A DNA stretch of 64,000 bases, taken from NCBI GenBank assembly GCA_963592135.1, contig CAVAVP010000016.1, forward strand, positions 13,000-76,999, written 5' to 3'. The notes under the pieces were generated by a model. It made no database searches and had not been told where the DNA came from. It saw only the letters and a list, made by a program, of their open reading frames with translations. Positions 1 to 7,469 of this stretch are shown one piece after another. Origin of the DNA: UBA3700 sp963592135. GTDB taxonomy: Bacteria; Bacillota; Clostridia; Christensenellales; UBA3700. Every line of letters begins with the position of its first letter. Positions within the stretch are counted from its first letter, which is position 1. The position numbers were made by a program, and so were the translations under genes.

Positions 1-961
1 TAGCAGATGCCACAATTGGCGGCACAAATGTCCAACCATTTTTCATAATATTTGGAATTTGTAACATACTAGTTCCAAGCCCTTGAGAAACTAAACCTGA
101 CCAGCCGTTTTCTTTAAAACTCATAACCGCAAATCCTACCATTTGGCTTGCACAGCCAACAGTTGCAGCTCCGCCAGCTAAAAGGATTGCATTATAGTTT
201 TCTAGGCTAACACTACCATCACTAAAACCTGTAATTACAGGAGTTGCAACAGCAACCCAAATAGCCGCTGAAGATGTTGGCATAGTAAGAATTATTCCCA
301 AAAGCACAGAAATTACTATACCCATTACAAAAGGTGTTGCTTTTGTGGCTACAGCTATTAGCAAACCTAGTTTATTAATAAGCCAACTGAATGGATATGC
401 TATATATATTCCAAGAAGTGATATTAACATCATTCCAAGAGGAATTAATATAATATCAAACTTTGTTTTTCCAGCATACAAGCTTGCTATTTCTATTGTA
501 AGCAATGCAACTACATATGCTCCAATTGGGTTTCCTGGTGCACCTAAAGATAAAACAAAACTTAATGCTATAATCTTTTCCGAAAATGCACCAACAAATC
601 CAGCAAAGGCAGCTGAAAATATAACTAGAGGTTTTGCATTTAATTTATAAGCAATACCTACACCTATTCCGGCCCCCATTAAAGTCTTAGCTATACAACC
701 TATTGAGTTTAGTAAATAATAAATTTTACTATCCACATTAAAAAGTTTAGCAATAGTACATAAAATTGTTCCTGCAATTAACGTTGCAAACAATCCGAGT
801 GCCATTCCAGTAAATGCATCAATAAACCATCTTTTACATAGCTTTTTGGTGATTGTCCAAACTTTATTTTCGTTTGGAGTGCGTGGGCTTTTTAAATCTA
901 CATCTTCCACTTTGGTTTCATTGTCGGCTCTCTTGTCCAACTGTTCGATATTTTCTTCCAT
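1..961 (-). CDS. PfoR/PTS EIIC-like membrane protein, C-terminus beyond the window
   Basis: The reading frame starts at 961 (ATG preceded by GGGAGG) and is open to the left edge, giving about 320 residues without a stop. A charged N-terminal tail of about 45 residues is followed by roughly eight hydrophobic segments rich in Gly, Ala and Ile. The motifs MPTSSAAIW and AGGAATVGCASQMVG, together with the overall pattern, resemble the PTS_EIIC_2 family, whose known member is the perfringolysin regulator PfoR of Clostridium perfringens. Family members look like a sugar-permease IIC domain but lack an attached IIB or IIA domain. The substrate and any regulatory role cannot be read here. The family call is from memory of the motifs, so moderately sure; the gene itself is certain. 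Confidence 0.7.
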   Translation of the reverse strand, partial: MEENIEQLDKRADNETKVEDVDLKSPRTPNENKVWTITKKLCKRWFIDAFTGMALGLFATLIAGTILCTIAKLFNVDSKIYYLLNSIGCIAKTLMGAGIGVGIAYKLNAKPLVIFSAAFAGFVGAFSEKIIALSFVLSLGAPGNPIGAYVVALLTIEIASLYAGKTKFDIILIPLGMMLISLLGIYIAYPFSWLINKLGLLIAVATKATPFVMGIVISVLLGIILTMPTSSAAIWVAVATPVITGFSDGSVSLENYNAILLAGGAATVGCASQMVGFAVMSFKENGWSGLVSQGLGTSMLQIPNIMKNGWTFVPPIVASA

Positions 962-1025
962 ACGAACCTCCCAAAGCATATATTGTTTTTGTGTTTTTAT
1001 TATAAATATTTAGTATATATAAGTC

Positions 1026-1056
1026 AAAAAAAATTGAGTGTCCTAAAACACTCAAT
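1026..1056 (-). terminator. Rho-independent terminator of the small lipoprotein gene
   Basis: The arms ATTGAGTGT (1033-1041) and ACACTCAAT (1048-1056) form a 9-bp stem with a 6-nt loop. On the minus strand the stem is followed by a T-run (plus-strand A-run from 1026). It lies 25 bp after the stop of the gene at 1081-1440. Confidence 0.8.
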
Positions 1057-1080
1057 CTTTTTCATTTTTTAAAATTCAAG

Positions 1081-1440
1081 TTATTTTTTGAAAGCTTTGA
1101 TAGCTTCTGCATCGCCTGCTAGAACCCACTTTCCAGAAACTACAGCATCCTCATTATCAGCTGCAGCTGCCTTAGCTTGCTTAGATGATTCATAAAGTAC
1201 AGCAACAACAGTCTTAGCTGTTCCATTTAAAGAGCTTTGTATAGTAGCATTTGTAGCTGTTAATGTAGCAACAGCTCCAGAATCTGTAGCACTGTATGTA
1301 CTACCAATTACTGTATAACCAGCATCTTCCATTTTTTCAACTGCCTTATCATAACTAGATGGAGCACAAGCTACAAAAACAATTGAACAAATTACTACGA
1401 TTGCAACGATTGAAGCAATAACTAATAAATTCTTCTTCAT
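1081..1440 (-). CDS. small secreted lipoprotein, function unknown
   Basis: The 119-residue protein has a lysine-containing N-terminus, a hydrophobic stretch (about residues 5-23) and a lipobox VFVAC with Cys25, so it should be lipid-anchored outside the membrane. The mature part is Ala/Ser/Thr-rich with alternating beta-like segments and a lysine-rich end, and about 95 residues long, which would make one small domain. I do not recognise a family. A clear GGAGGA site lies just before the ATG, and a terminator follows, so the gene seems monocistronic. The upstream neighbour at 1535-1795 is also a membrane protein on the same strand. Function is not inferable. Confidence 0.75.
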   Translation of the reverse strand: MKKNLLVIASIVAIVVICSIVFVACAPSSYDKAVEKMEDAGYTVIGSTYSATDSGAVATLTATNATIQSSLNGTAKTVVAVLYESSKQAKAAAADNEDAVVSGKWVLAGDAEAIKAFKK

Positions 1441-1534
1441 TTTTAAATCCTCCGAATTTTTAAATTTTGTTTTTTATTTTTTGTTTGTCTTATTTTAGCA
1501 AATTGTAAATTTTATGTAAAGAAATTGTTTGCCT

Positions 1535-1795
1535 CTAATTGTCATTATTTGCCAAATTTTCTTCACTTGTTGCCTCAATGTCTTTTTTGTCTCCTACTTT
1601 TATTATTTGAGGCGGAATATATTCTATATCTTTTTCTTCAACTAAGTTGTTTTTTACTTTAAATCTATCTTTTGTAGCAAACATTACACATATTATAATA
1701 AGAGCCGCAGCAAGAATAGCAAGTATAATGTAAAATTTTACATCATTTAATAAACTTGAGTCATAAACACTTGCAGATAAAAATACTTTCAACAT
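1535..1795 (-). CDS. small single-span membrane protein, probably leaderless
   Basis: From the ATG at 1795 this encodes 86 residues: a short N-terminal part, one membrane segment (about residues 20-40, rich in Ile, Leu and Ala) and an acidic, Asn-rich cytoplasmic tail. An in-frame GTG six codons upstream (1813) is a worse choice, because a promoter (TTTACT, 17 nt, TATAAT) places the -10 box at 1802-1807, between that GTG and the ATG. Transcription would therefore begin about at the ATG. No Shine-Dalgarno is present. I recognise no family. It could be a small membrane regulator or scaffold, but nothing in the neighbourhood supports a specific role. Confidence 0.55.
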   Translation of the reverse strand: MLKVFLSASVYDSSLLNDVKFYIILAILAAALIIICVMFATKDRFKVKNNLVEEKDIEYIPPQIIKVGDKKDIEATSEENLANNDN

Positions 1796-1801
1796 GATTT
1801 T

Positions 1802-1830
1802 ATTATATATCACTTGTTAAATTTAGTAAA
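1802..1830 (-). promoter_or_regulatory. promoter giving a leaderless start for the gene at 1795
   Basis: Minus-strand TTTACT (1825-1830), a 17-nt spacer and TATAAT (1802-1807). Only 6 nt (AAAATC) separate the -10 box from the ATG at 1795, so the expected start site falls on or next to the start codon. Confidence 0.5.
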
Positions 1831-1918
1831 TTTAATTTTATACTTTAAATGCAATATTGAAATCTTTCTTTAAAGTTTTTATAATTTATTTAAAGTTATC
1901 TAAGGTGGGCTAAAACTA

Positions 1919-3142
1919 ATGACAATTACAGAAGAAAAAAAAATTGAATCAATAGATTACATTTTATCTGAAACAAACAATATAATAAATACATGTGAAT
2001 CAAGAATTCCAGGCTCTAAAGGAGAAAATCAAGCACTTGATCATATTATAGAAGAATTAACACCTTTGTGTGGTCAAGGAAATGTTGTAAAACAAAGATT
2101 TAAAGTTGCACCTCGTGCATATTTTGGTTGGACTTATTTTACTATCATTTTTCTAATTTTAGGTATAGGACTATATTACATGACACCAGTTTTTTCTATT
2201 TTATGTTATGTAATAGCATTTATTCCTTTTCTTATAGAATCAGTTCTTCACATACCTTTTTTAGATTCCCTATTTGAGTATGGAACATCTGCAAATGTAA
2301 TTGGTATGGCTAAACCTAATAGTGAAATTAAAAGAAGAATCGTCTTTTCTAGCAACATTGACTCCTCATATGAGTGGCATCTTAATAAAATTGGCGGCTA
2401 TAAACTAATTCTTGCATTTAGTATAATTTCAATTATCGGACTTACCTATTCCCTAGTTATTGCTATTGTTACATGTATTACAAATGGCCCTATAGGCACT
2501 CCTAAAGGTATAATATTTTATGCAAGTTTTGTTTCAATTATATTTATTCCTTTTTATTTATCATTTTTTAAGTTTTGTAATTATAAAAAGGTCTCAGATG
2601 GTGCTAATGTAAACTTAGCCACATGTGAACTTAATATAGCCATACTAAAAACTTTAAAGGAAAACAATATATCCTTAAATACAGAAGTTGATATTTTAAT
2701 TTTAGGCTCTAAAAACGCTGGAATTCGTGGCTCTAAAGCTTTTACAAGAATGAATCAAGGCTTTGGCAAAGAAAAAAATATTGAAACTATATTCATAAAC
2801 TATGATTCTCTTTGTGATGCAAATAAATTATCTATATGTAAAAAAGATTTAAATGGGTTAGTTAAAAATAATATAGAGGTTTGTGATTTTGTCCAAAAAA
2901 CAGCGGAAGATATGAATCTTAATTTATCTTATACAACTAAAATTGGAGCAACTGATTCCGCAACTTTTTCAAAAGCAGGGTTAAAATCAATTTCTATTAA
3001 TGGTGTAAATCTTTCACTTCCAAGATACTACAATACTACAAAAGACACAACAAATACTGTATCTAGAGATTGTTTATCTAAAATGTTAGATTTATCTTTA
3101 AAATTAATTGAGAATTTTGATAAAAATGGGATTTTAAAATAA
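1919..3142 (+). CDS. membrane-anchored M28-like protein with lost metal ligands
   Basis: The 407-residue protein follows AAGGTGG and has an M28 (aminopeptidase) fold signature split by membrane segments at about residues 70-115 and 160-220. The places where M28 enzymes hold two zinc ions are all recognisable but changed: SSNIDS (144-149) instead of GHxDS, SDGANVN (226-232) instead of GxNDN, LGSKNAGIRGSKAF (262-275) instead of GEExGLxGS, and YYNTTKD (370-376) instead of a YHTxxD-type motif. Both histidines, one aspartate and the acidic pair are replaced. From family knowledge this should abolish zinc-dependent peptidase activity, so I infer a pseudo-peptidase used for binding. The gene is intact, not decaying. 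It stands alone on the plus strand between two minus-strand blocks. Confidence 0.75.
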   Translation: MTITEEKKIESIDYILSETNNIINTCESRIPGSKGENQALDHIIEELTPLCGQGNVVKQRFKVAPRAYFGWTYFTIIFLILGIGLYYMTPVFSILCYVIAFIPFLIESVLHIPFLDSLFEYGTSANVIGMAKPNSEIKRRIVFSSNIDSSYEWHLNKIGGYKLILAFSIISIIGLTYSLVIAIVTCITNGPIGTPKGIIFYASFVSIIFIPFYLSFFKFCNYKKVSDGANVNLATCELNIAILKTLKENNISLNTEVDILILGSKNAGIRGSKAFTRMNQGFGKEKNIETIFINYDSLCDANKLSICKKDLNGLVKNNIEVCDFVQKTAEDMNLNLSYTTKIGATDSATFSKAGLKSISINGVNLSLPRYYNTTKDTTNTVSRDCLSKMLDLSLKLIENFDKNGILK

Positions 3143-3148
3143 AATCCC
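3128..3148 (-). terminator. hairpin at the end of the deo operon, possibly bidirectional
   Basis: GGGATTTTA (3128-3136) pairs with TAAAATCCC (3140-3148) around a 3-nt loop. On the minus strand it is followed by ATTTTTA, so it can end the deo operon. On the plus strand the stop codon of the M28-like gene lies inside it and the following T-run is poor. Confidence 0.5.
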
Positions 3149-3183
3149 ATAAAATCAATCTTATATCAATTTACATCTATTTA

Positions 3184-4347
3184 TTAAAAATATACATCCT
3201 TTAGGAAGCTTTCTCCTTTGGTGTCTTTTTTGTCTACATTAAAATAATCTAGAATTGTTGCAGAGATATCTGCAAAAGTTCCTCTCGTTTTTAAATCCAC
3301 TCCGCTTTTTATATGTTTTCCATACACAAGCATTGGCACATATTCTCTTGAGTGATCAGTTGATGGTGTAGATGGATCACAACCATGATCTGCTGTTATA
3401 AATAAAATGTCATCCTCCCTCATATTATTTATAAAGTCTTTTAATTGTATATCAAAGTCGGTAGCAGCATTTGCATATCCATCAATATCATTTCTATGTC
3501 CATAAATCATATCCATATCTACAAGGTTCACAAAACATAAGCCTTCAAAATCTCTCTTTTGAATATTTAAAGTTACCTCCATTCCGTTATGATTAGATGT
3601 AGTTCTATTACTTTCACTTATGCTTTTACCTGCAAATATATCGTAAATTTTTCCAACCGAAATCGTAGCCAAATTATTTTCCATTAATACATCCATCATA
3701 GTAGTCTTTGGTGGCACTATTGAAAAATCATGTCTATTGGATGTTCTCTTATAAGGCCAATCCCCTGTAAATGGACGAGCTATAACCCTACCTACAGCAT
3801 GATCTCCTCTTAGTATATTTCTTGCAATCTCACAATATTTATATAGATCTTTAACAGGAACATAATCTTCATGAGCTGCTATTTGAAAAACTGAATCTGC
3901 TGATGTGTATACAATTAATTCATTATTTTCTATAGCGTGTTTTCCATAATCCTTTATAACTTCAGTTCCTGAATAAGGTCTATTTACTATTGCTTTTTTA
4001 CCAGTTTGTTTTTCAAACTCATCAATAATTTCTTTTGGAAAACCATTTGGATAAGTTGGAAAAGGTTTTTCTGAAATTATCCCAGCCATTTCCCAGTGTC
4101 CTATTGTTGTATCTTTTCCCATCGAAGATTCTTGAAGCCTAGCAAATGAGCCCGTTGGATTACTAACTCCACCACCTACGCCTTCTATATTAAAAAGGCC
4201 CATATTTATCATGTTAGGACAATTAAATTTTGAACTTTTTCTTATTGAGCCTAACGTATTGGAACCCTCATCATTCCAAAGATAAGCATCTGGTGCTTCT
4301 CCACAGCCTAAACTATCTAAAACAATTATAAATACCCTTTTTGACAT
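3184..4347 (-). CDS. deoB: phosphopentomutase
   Basis: Interconverts (deoxy)ribose 1-phosphate and 5-phosphate in the cytosol, linking the phosphorolysis products of DeoD and Pdp to DeoC. The 387-residue length is normal. The alkaline-phosphatase-type metal site is visible: VLDSLG with Asp11, TADHG (318-322) and TDH (330-332). The phospho-acceptor threonine lies in GKDTT (77-81). It is the last gene of pdp-deoC-deoD-deoB, starting 7 bp after deoD. A hairpin with a T-run lies just downstream at 3128-3148. Confidence 0.97.
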   Translation of the reverse strand: MSKRVFIIVLDSLGCGEAPDAYLWNDEGSNTLGSIRKSSKFNCPNMINMGLFNIEGVGGGVSNPTGSFARLQESSMGKDTTIGHWEMAGIISEKPFPTYPNGFPKEIIDEFEKQTGKKAIVNRPYSGTEVIKDYGKHAIENNELIVYTSADSVFQIAAHEDYVPVKDLYKYCEIARNILRGDHAVGRVIARPFTGDWPYKRTSNRHDFSIVPPKTTMMDVLMENNLATISVGKIYDIFAGKSISESNRTTSNHNGMEVTLNIQKRDFEGLCFVNLVDMDMIYGHRNDIDGYANAATDFDIQLKDFINNMREDDILFITADHGCDPSTPSTDHSREYVPMLVYGKHIKSGVDLKTRGTFADISATILDYFNVDKKDTKGESFLKDVYF

Positions 4348-4354
4348 ATTTTAT

Positions 4355-5059
4355 TTACGCAAGTTCTAGCGCAATCTCCATCATCGTTGTAAAAGTCCTT
4401 TCTCTCTCTTGAGGTGTTGTTTCTTTTTCATCTTTATTTACTATGCTATCGCTAACCGTACATATACAAAGTGCCTTTTTGCCCAATCTTGCTGCATTAC
4501 AATATAAAGCAGCAGATTCCATCTCAACGCCAAGTACTCCCATTTTTGCCCACTCCATTCCGGGGTTTGAATCATCATAGAATGTATCAGAAGATAAAAT
4601 ATTTCCTACCTTATAATTGACACCTTTTTCTTCACAAAGTTTAACCGCATTTTTAACTAATTCAAAATCAGCAATAGGCGCAAATGTACCTGGAAGTTTA
4701 TATTGCATTGCATAATTGCCATTTGTACATGCTCCCATCGCAATAATTAAATCTTTTATATGTAAATCTTTATCATATGAACCACAAGAACCAATTCTTA
4801 TAATTTGTTCAACATCATAAAATTTAAATAGTTCATAAGAATATATACCAATTGAAGGCTGACCCATACCAGAGGCCATAACGGATACTTTTTTGCCTTT
4901 GTAGAATCCTGTATATCCATTTACTCCTCTTACATTGTTAACTAAAACAGCATTCTCTAAATAAGTTTCCGCTATAAACTTTGCACGAAGTGGATCTCCT
5001 GGCATTAGAACTGTTCTTGCAAAATCCCCCTTATTTGCTTCTATATGTGGTGTTGACAT
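4355..5059 (-). CDS. deoD: purine-nucleoside phosphorylase, DeoD type
   Basis: Cleaves purine (deoxy)nucleosides with phosphate, giving the free base and (deoxy)ribose 1-phosphate. At 234 residues it is the hexameric, bacterial DeoD type, not the trimeric type. Visible signatures are the N-terminal TPHIEA, the phosphate-binding MPGDPLRAKF (19-28), SYELFKF, and SDS with Asp204, the general acid of the family. It lies 3 bp after deoC and 7 bp before deoB, inside the deo operon. Confidence 0.97.
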   Translation of the reverse strand: MSTPHIEANKGDFARTVLMPGDPLRAKFIAETYLENAVLVNNVRGVNGYTGFYKGKKVSVMASGMGQPSIGIYSYELFKFYDVEQIIRIGSCGSYDKDLHIKDLIIAMGACTNGNYAMQYKLPGTFAPIADFELVKNAVKLCEEKGVNYKVGNILSSDTFYDDSNPGMEWAKMGVLGVEMESAALYCNAARLGKKALCICTVSDSIVNKDEKETTPQERERTFTTMMEIALELA

Positions 5060-5062
5060 ACT

Positions 5063-5731
5063 CTATTCTCCTTTCTCTCTATTTTTAACTATTTTTACAA
5101 TTCTTGATGTTCCTAATCTTGAAGCGCCAAGCTCAATAAATTTTTCTGCATCTTCTATTGAGGATATGCCACCTGCGGCTTTTATATTTTGATCATTACT
5201 ACAATATTTTTTCATAAGTGCTACATCATCAAAAGTTGCGCCGGCTTTAGAAAATCCAGTTGATGTCTTTATATAATCTGCTTTACTTGCGGACACCGTA
5301 TGACACATTGCTATCTTTTCTTCTTCAGTTAATAAACAGGTTTCAATAATAACTTTTAGTATTGCATGATTTTTATGGCATATATCTGCAAGCAAGTCTA
5401 TCTCATTTCCAACATCTTCATACTTGCCTTCCTTTACCCAGCCAATATTTATAACCATATCTATCTCACTAGCACCATTTTTTATGGCATCTTTAGTTTC
5501 AAATAATTTTACATTTGTTGTGTTATAACCATTTGGGAATCCTATAACCGTACATATAGTTATCTTATTTTTTACATAGTCTTTTGCTTGTTTTACAAAA
5601 CTTGGTGGAATACAAACCGATGCTGTCTTATATTTTATACCATCATCACAAATCACCTTTATATCTTCCCAAGTTGCACTCTGAGATAATAAGGTATGAT
5701 CACACTTAGATAAAACTTCTTTAATATCCAT
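5063..5731 (-). CDS. deoC: deoxyribose-phosphate aldolase
   Basis: Class I aldolase that splits 2-deoxyribose 5-phosphate into acetaldehyde and glyceraldehyde 3-phosphate, sending deoxynucleoside sugar into glycolysis. The 222-residue protein shows the Schiff-base lysine in DYIKTSTGF (Lys155), the partner lysine in IKAAGG (Lys184), and the conserved acidic EIDMVIN (89-95). It is the second gene of the operon, 9 bp after pdp and 3 bp before deoD. Confidence 0.97.
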   Translation of the reverse strand: MDIKEVLSKCDHTLLSQSATWEDIKVICDDGIKYKTASVCIPPSFVKQAKDYVKNKITICTVIGFPNGYNTTNVKLFETKDAIKNGASEIDMVINIGWVKEGKYEDVGNEIDLLADICHKNHAILKVIIETCLLTEEEKIAMCHTVSASKADYIKTSTGFSKAGATFDDVALMKKYCSNDQNIKAAGGISSIEDAEKFIELGASRLGTSRIVKIVKNREKGE

Positions 5732-5740
5732 AAATTCTCC

Positions 5741-7042
5741 CTACTTTACAATACTAAGAATAAGCGGCCTTTGTATAGGCTTTTCACTACTTATAATTGT
5801 AGCATTAATTATTTTCTCTTCAGCAAGATTAAACTTATCCTCACTTGATGTATACATTGTAGCAATAATATCACCCTCGTTTACATAATCCCCCGTCTTT
5901 TTATTTAAGATTATTCCAGCAGATGGATCTATTTTATCTTCCTTTTTATTTCTACCAGCACCAAGAAGCAAACTTGCCATTCCATACTCTTCGGTATTTA
6001 CATGATTTATATAACCACTCTTTTTAGATTTAATATCCTTTATAAATGGTGCTTTTTTAAAGTTGTTTACATCTAGAATAACACTTTCATCCCCACCTTG
6101 AGCTTTTACCATTTCAACAAATTTATTAAATGCGCTTCCATCTTTAATAGATTGCTTTACTTTTGCTTTACACTTCTCGTATGAGCCAATTTTGGCAAGT
6201 TCTAGCATGTTTGTTGCTAAAATAACACAAATATCTTCTAAATCTTTTGGCCCATTTCCTTTAAGCGTATTTACTGCCTCAATGACTTCAAGTGAGTTTC
6301 CTATAGCATTGCCAAGTGGTCTATCCATATCTGTTATAAGTGCAAGCATCTCTTTACCTGCTTTTTTACCAATATCTACCATTATTTGTGCAAGGGTTTT
6401 AGAATCCTCTAAAGTTTTACATAATGCACCCGAGCCTGTTTTTACATCTAAAACAATACAATCATCATCAGCAGCCAATTTCTTACCCATAATACTAGAA
6501 ACAATAAGTGGCACGGAATCAACTGTTGCTGTAACATCCCGAAGTGCATAAAGTTTTTTATCCGCTGGAGTTAATTCTTTATTTTGTCCAACTATTGCTA
6601 TACATGTTTTGTTTACGATATTTATAAAGTCTTTTTCGAGTATATCTGTTTTAAATCCCGGAATAGATTCAAGCTTATCTATTGTACCACCAGTATGACC
6701 AAGTCCACGCCCACTCATCTTGGCTACTTTAACACCTAAAGAGGCAACGATTGGGGAAATAACTAAAGAAGTTTTATCCCCAACGCCCCCTGTTGAGTGT
6801 TTATCTACTCTAATTCCATTAACTTCTTTTAAATCAAGTTTAACGCCCGAGTCTCGAACTGCAAAAGTTAAGTTTGTCATTTCTTTTAAAGTCATTCCTT
6901 TAAAATAAATAGCCATACATAAAGCAGAAGCTTGATAATCTGGAATAGTTTCATCAACATAGCCTTTTATAAAAAAGTCTATTTCTTCTTTTGTAAGTTC
7001 TTCTCCATCTCTTTTTTTACGAATAATATCGTACATTCTCAT
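5741..7042 (-). CDS. pdp: pyrimidine-nucleoside (thymidine) phosphorylase
   Basis: Phosphorolysis of thymidine, deoxyuridine and, in Firmicutes Pdp enzymes, uridine. The 433 residues contain the family signature DKHSTGGVGDKTS (80-92) and MSGRGLGHTGGT (114-125), with a C-terminal alpha/beta domain ending in PIQRPLIL. It is the first gene of the deo operon. The ATG at 7042 follows GAGGGA; a second ATG two codons later is the less likely start. A -10 box TATAAT lies at 7062-7067 but the -35 is poor, so control may need an activator, or the promoter lies elsewhere. deoA is the alternative name for the proteobacterial enzyme. Confidence 0.93.
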   Translation of the reverse strand: MRMYDIIRKKRDGEELTKEEIDFFIKGYVDETIPDYQASALCMAIYFKGMTLKEMTNLTFAVRDSGVKLDLKEVNGIRVDKHSTGGVGDKTSLVISPIVASLGVKVAKMSGRGLGHTGGTIDKLESIPGFKTDILEKDFINIVNKTCIAIVGQNKELTPADKKLYALRDVTATVDSVPLIVSSIMGKKLAADDDCIVLDVKTGSGALCKTLEDSKTLAQIMVDIGKKAGKEMLALITDMDRPLGNAIGNSLEVIEAVNTLKGNGPKDLEDICVILATNMLELAKIGSYEKCKAKVKQSIKDGSAFNKFVEMVKAQGGDESVILDVNNFKKAPFIKDIKSKKSGYINHVNTEEYGMASLLLGAGRNKKEDKIDPSAGIILNKKTGDYVNEGDIIATMYTSSEDKFNLAEEKIINATIISSEKPIQRPLILSIVK

Positions 7043-7139
7043 AATAATCCCTCTATTATGTATTATATAATTTTTTATTTTAAATTAAAAGAAAGACGTT
7101 TTTCATTTAACAACCACAATATGTTGTATTTTTTAAGAT

Positions 7140-7190
7140 TTATTAAATAATTTTTACACAATATCTTGTTTTTTATGAATTATTTAATAA
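7140..7190. repeat. AT-rich inverted repeat upstream of the deo operon
   Basis: TTATTAAATAATT (7140-7152) and AATTATTTAATAA (7178-7190) are perfect 13-nt inverted arms separated by 25 nt. They lie between the pdp start and the structured RNA on the other strand. It could be an operator or a chance product of A+T richness. Confidence 0.35.
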
Positions 7191-7235
7191 TCATTTAATA
7201 AAACTCCTGTAATATAAAGGTGTCAAAAATAAAGA

Positions 7236-7400
7236 AAAACTTTTAGAACAATCCCCTGATGAAGGATGTGCAACCTAACATCAGGGATGTCTCCAAAGAG
7301 GAATTAGAAAACTTTTAGATGACTACAAGGGAGTTGTGCCCCAAGTAGAAGTCTCCAAATATAAATGAAATACAGGAACGAGTGATGCCGTTCCTTTTTT
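7236..7400 (+). ncRNA. two-module structured RNA with complementary hairpin loops, family unknown
   Basis: Two modules share the same frame: AAAACTTTTAGA (7236-7247 and 7308-7319), a hairpin, then GTCTCCAAA (7289-7297 and 7351-7359). Within each module AGA can pair with TCT and TTT with AAA as a base stem. Hairpin 1 is CCCTGATG/CATCAGGG (7254-7261/7279-7286), an A/AA internal loop, AGG/CCT and an 8-nt loop ATGTGCAA (7266-7273). Hairpin 2 is CTAC/GTAG (7323-7326/7345-7348), an AA/AA internal loop, GGG/CCC and an 8-nt loop AGTTGTGC (7332-7339). GTGCAAC (7268-7274) and GTTGTGC (7333-7339) can pair over 7 positions including two G-U pairs, so the loops can kiss. A terminator with a T-run ends it at 7375-7400. 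The neighbouring genes are on the other strand, so it looks like a free-standing RNA. The 5' end is not certain: weak -10-like TATAAA at 7213-7218. I do not recognise the family. Confidence 0.6.
7375..7400 (+). terminator. terminator of the structured RNA
   Basis: GGAACG (7375-7380) and CGTTCC (7389-7394) form a stem with an 8-nt loop, followed by six T on the plus strand. There is no T-run in the minus direction, which fixes the strand of the RNA. Confidence 0.8.
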
Positions 7401-7406
7401 CATGGT

Positions 7407-7448
7407 AAAAAAAATAGAGACCTTCAAGTTTTTTCCTTAAAAGTCTCT
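7407..7448 (-). terminator. terminator of the glyA operon
   Basis: AGAGAC (7416-7421) and GTCTCT (7443-7448), extended inward by a further 7 pairs including G-U, make a stem of about 13 bp. Minus-strand T-run at 7407-7414. It lies 21 bp after the glyA stop. Confidence 0.85.
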
Positions 7449-7469
7449 AATAAATTTTTATTTAATAAC

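Noticed and set aside
1535..1813. GTG at 1813 as the start of the small membrane protein
   Set aside because: It lies upstream of the best -10 box and has no Shine-Dalgarno.
7254..7290. Hammerhead ribozyme, because CTGATGA occurs at 7256-7262
   Set aside because: No matching GAAA and cleavage-site stem follow; the CTGATG instead pairs perfectly with CATCAG 18 nt later.
7236..7360. Tandem riboswitch for glyA or pdp
   Set aside because: Both genes are on the other strand and the terminator T-run fixes the RNA to the plus strand; glyA is transcribed towards it, not from it.
7236..7400. 6S RNA (size and placement fit)
   Set aside because: 6S RNA is one long hairpin with a central bubble. Here two separate modules with repeated flanks and complementary loops are seen, and no long closing stem is present. 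Left as an option for a model search only.
7236..7400. Type III toxin-antitoxin RNA (ToxI-like repeats)
   Set aside because: Only two non-identical units and no ToxN-like gene nearby.
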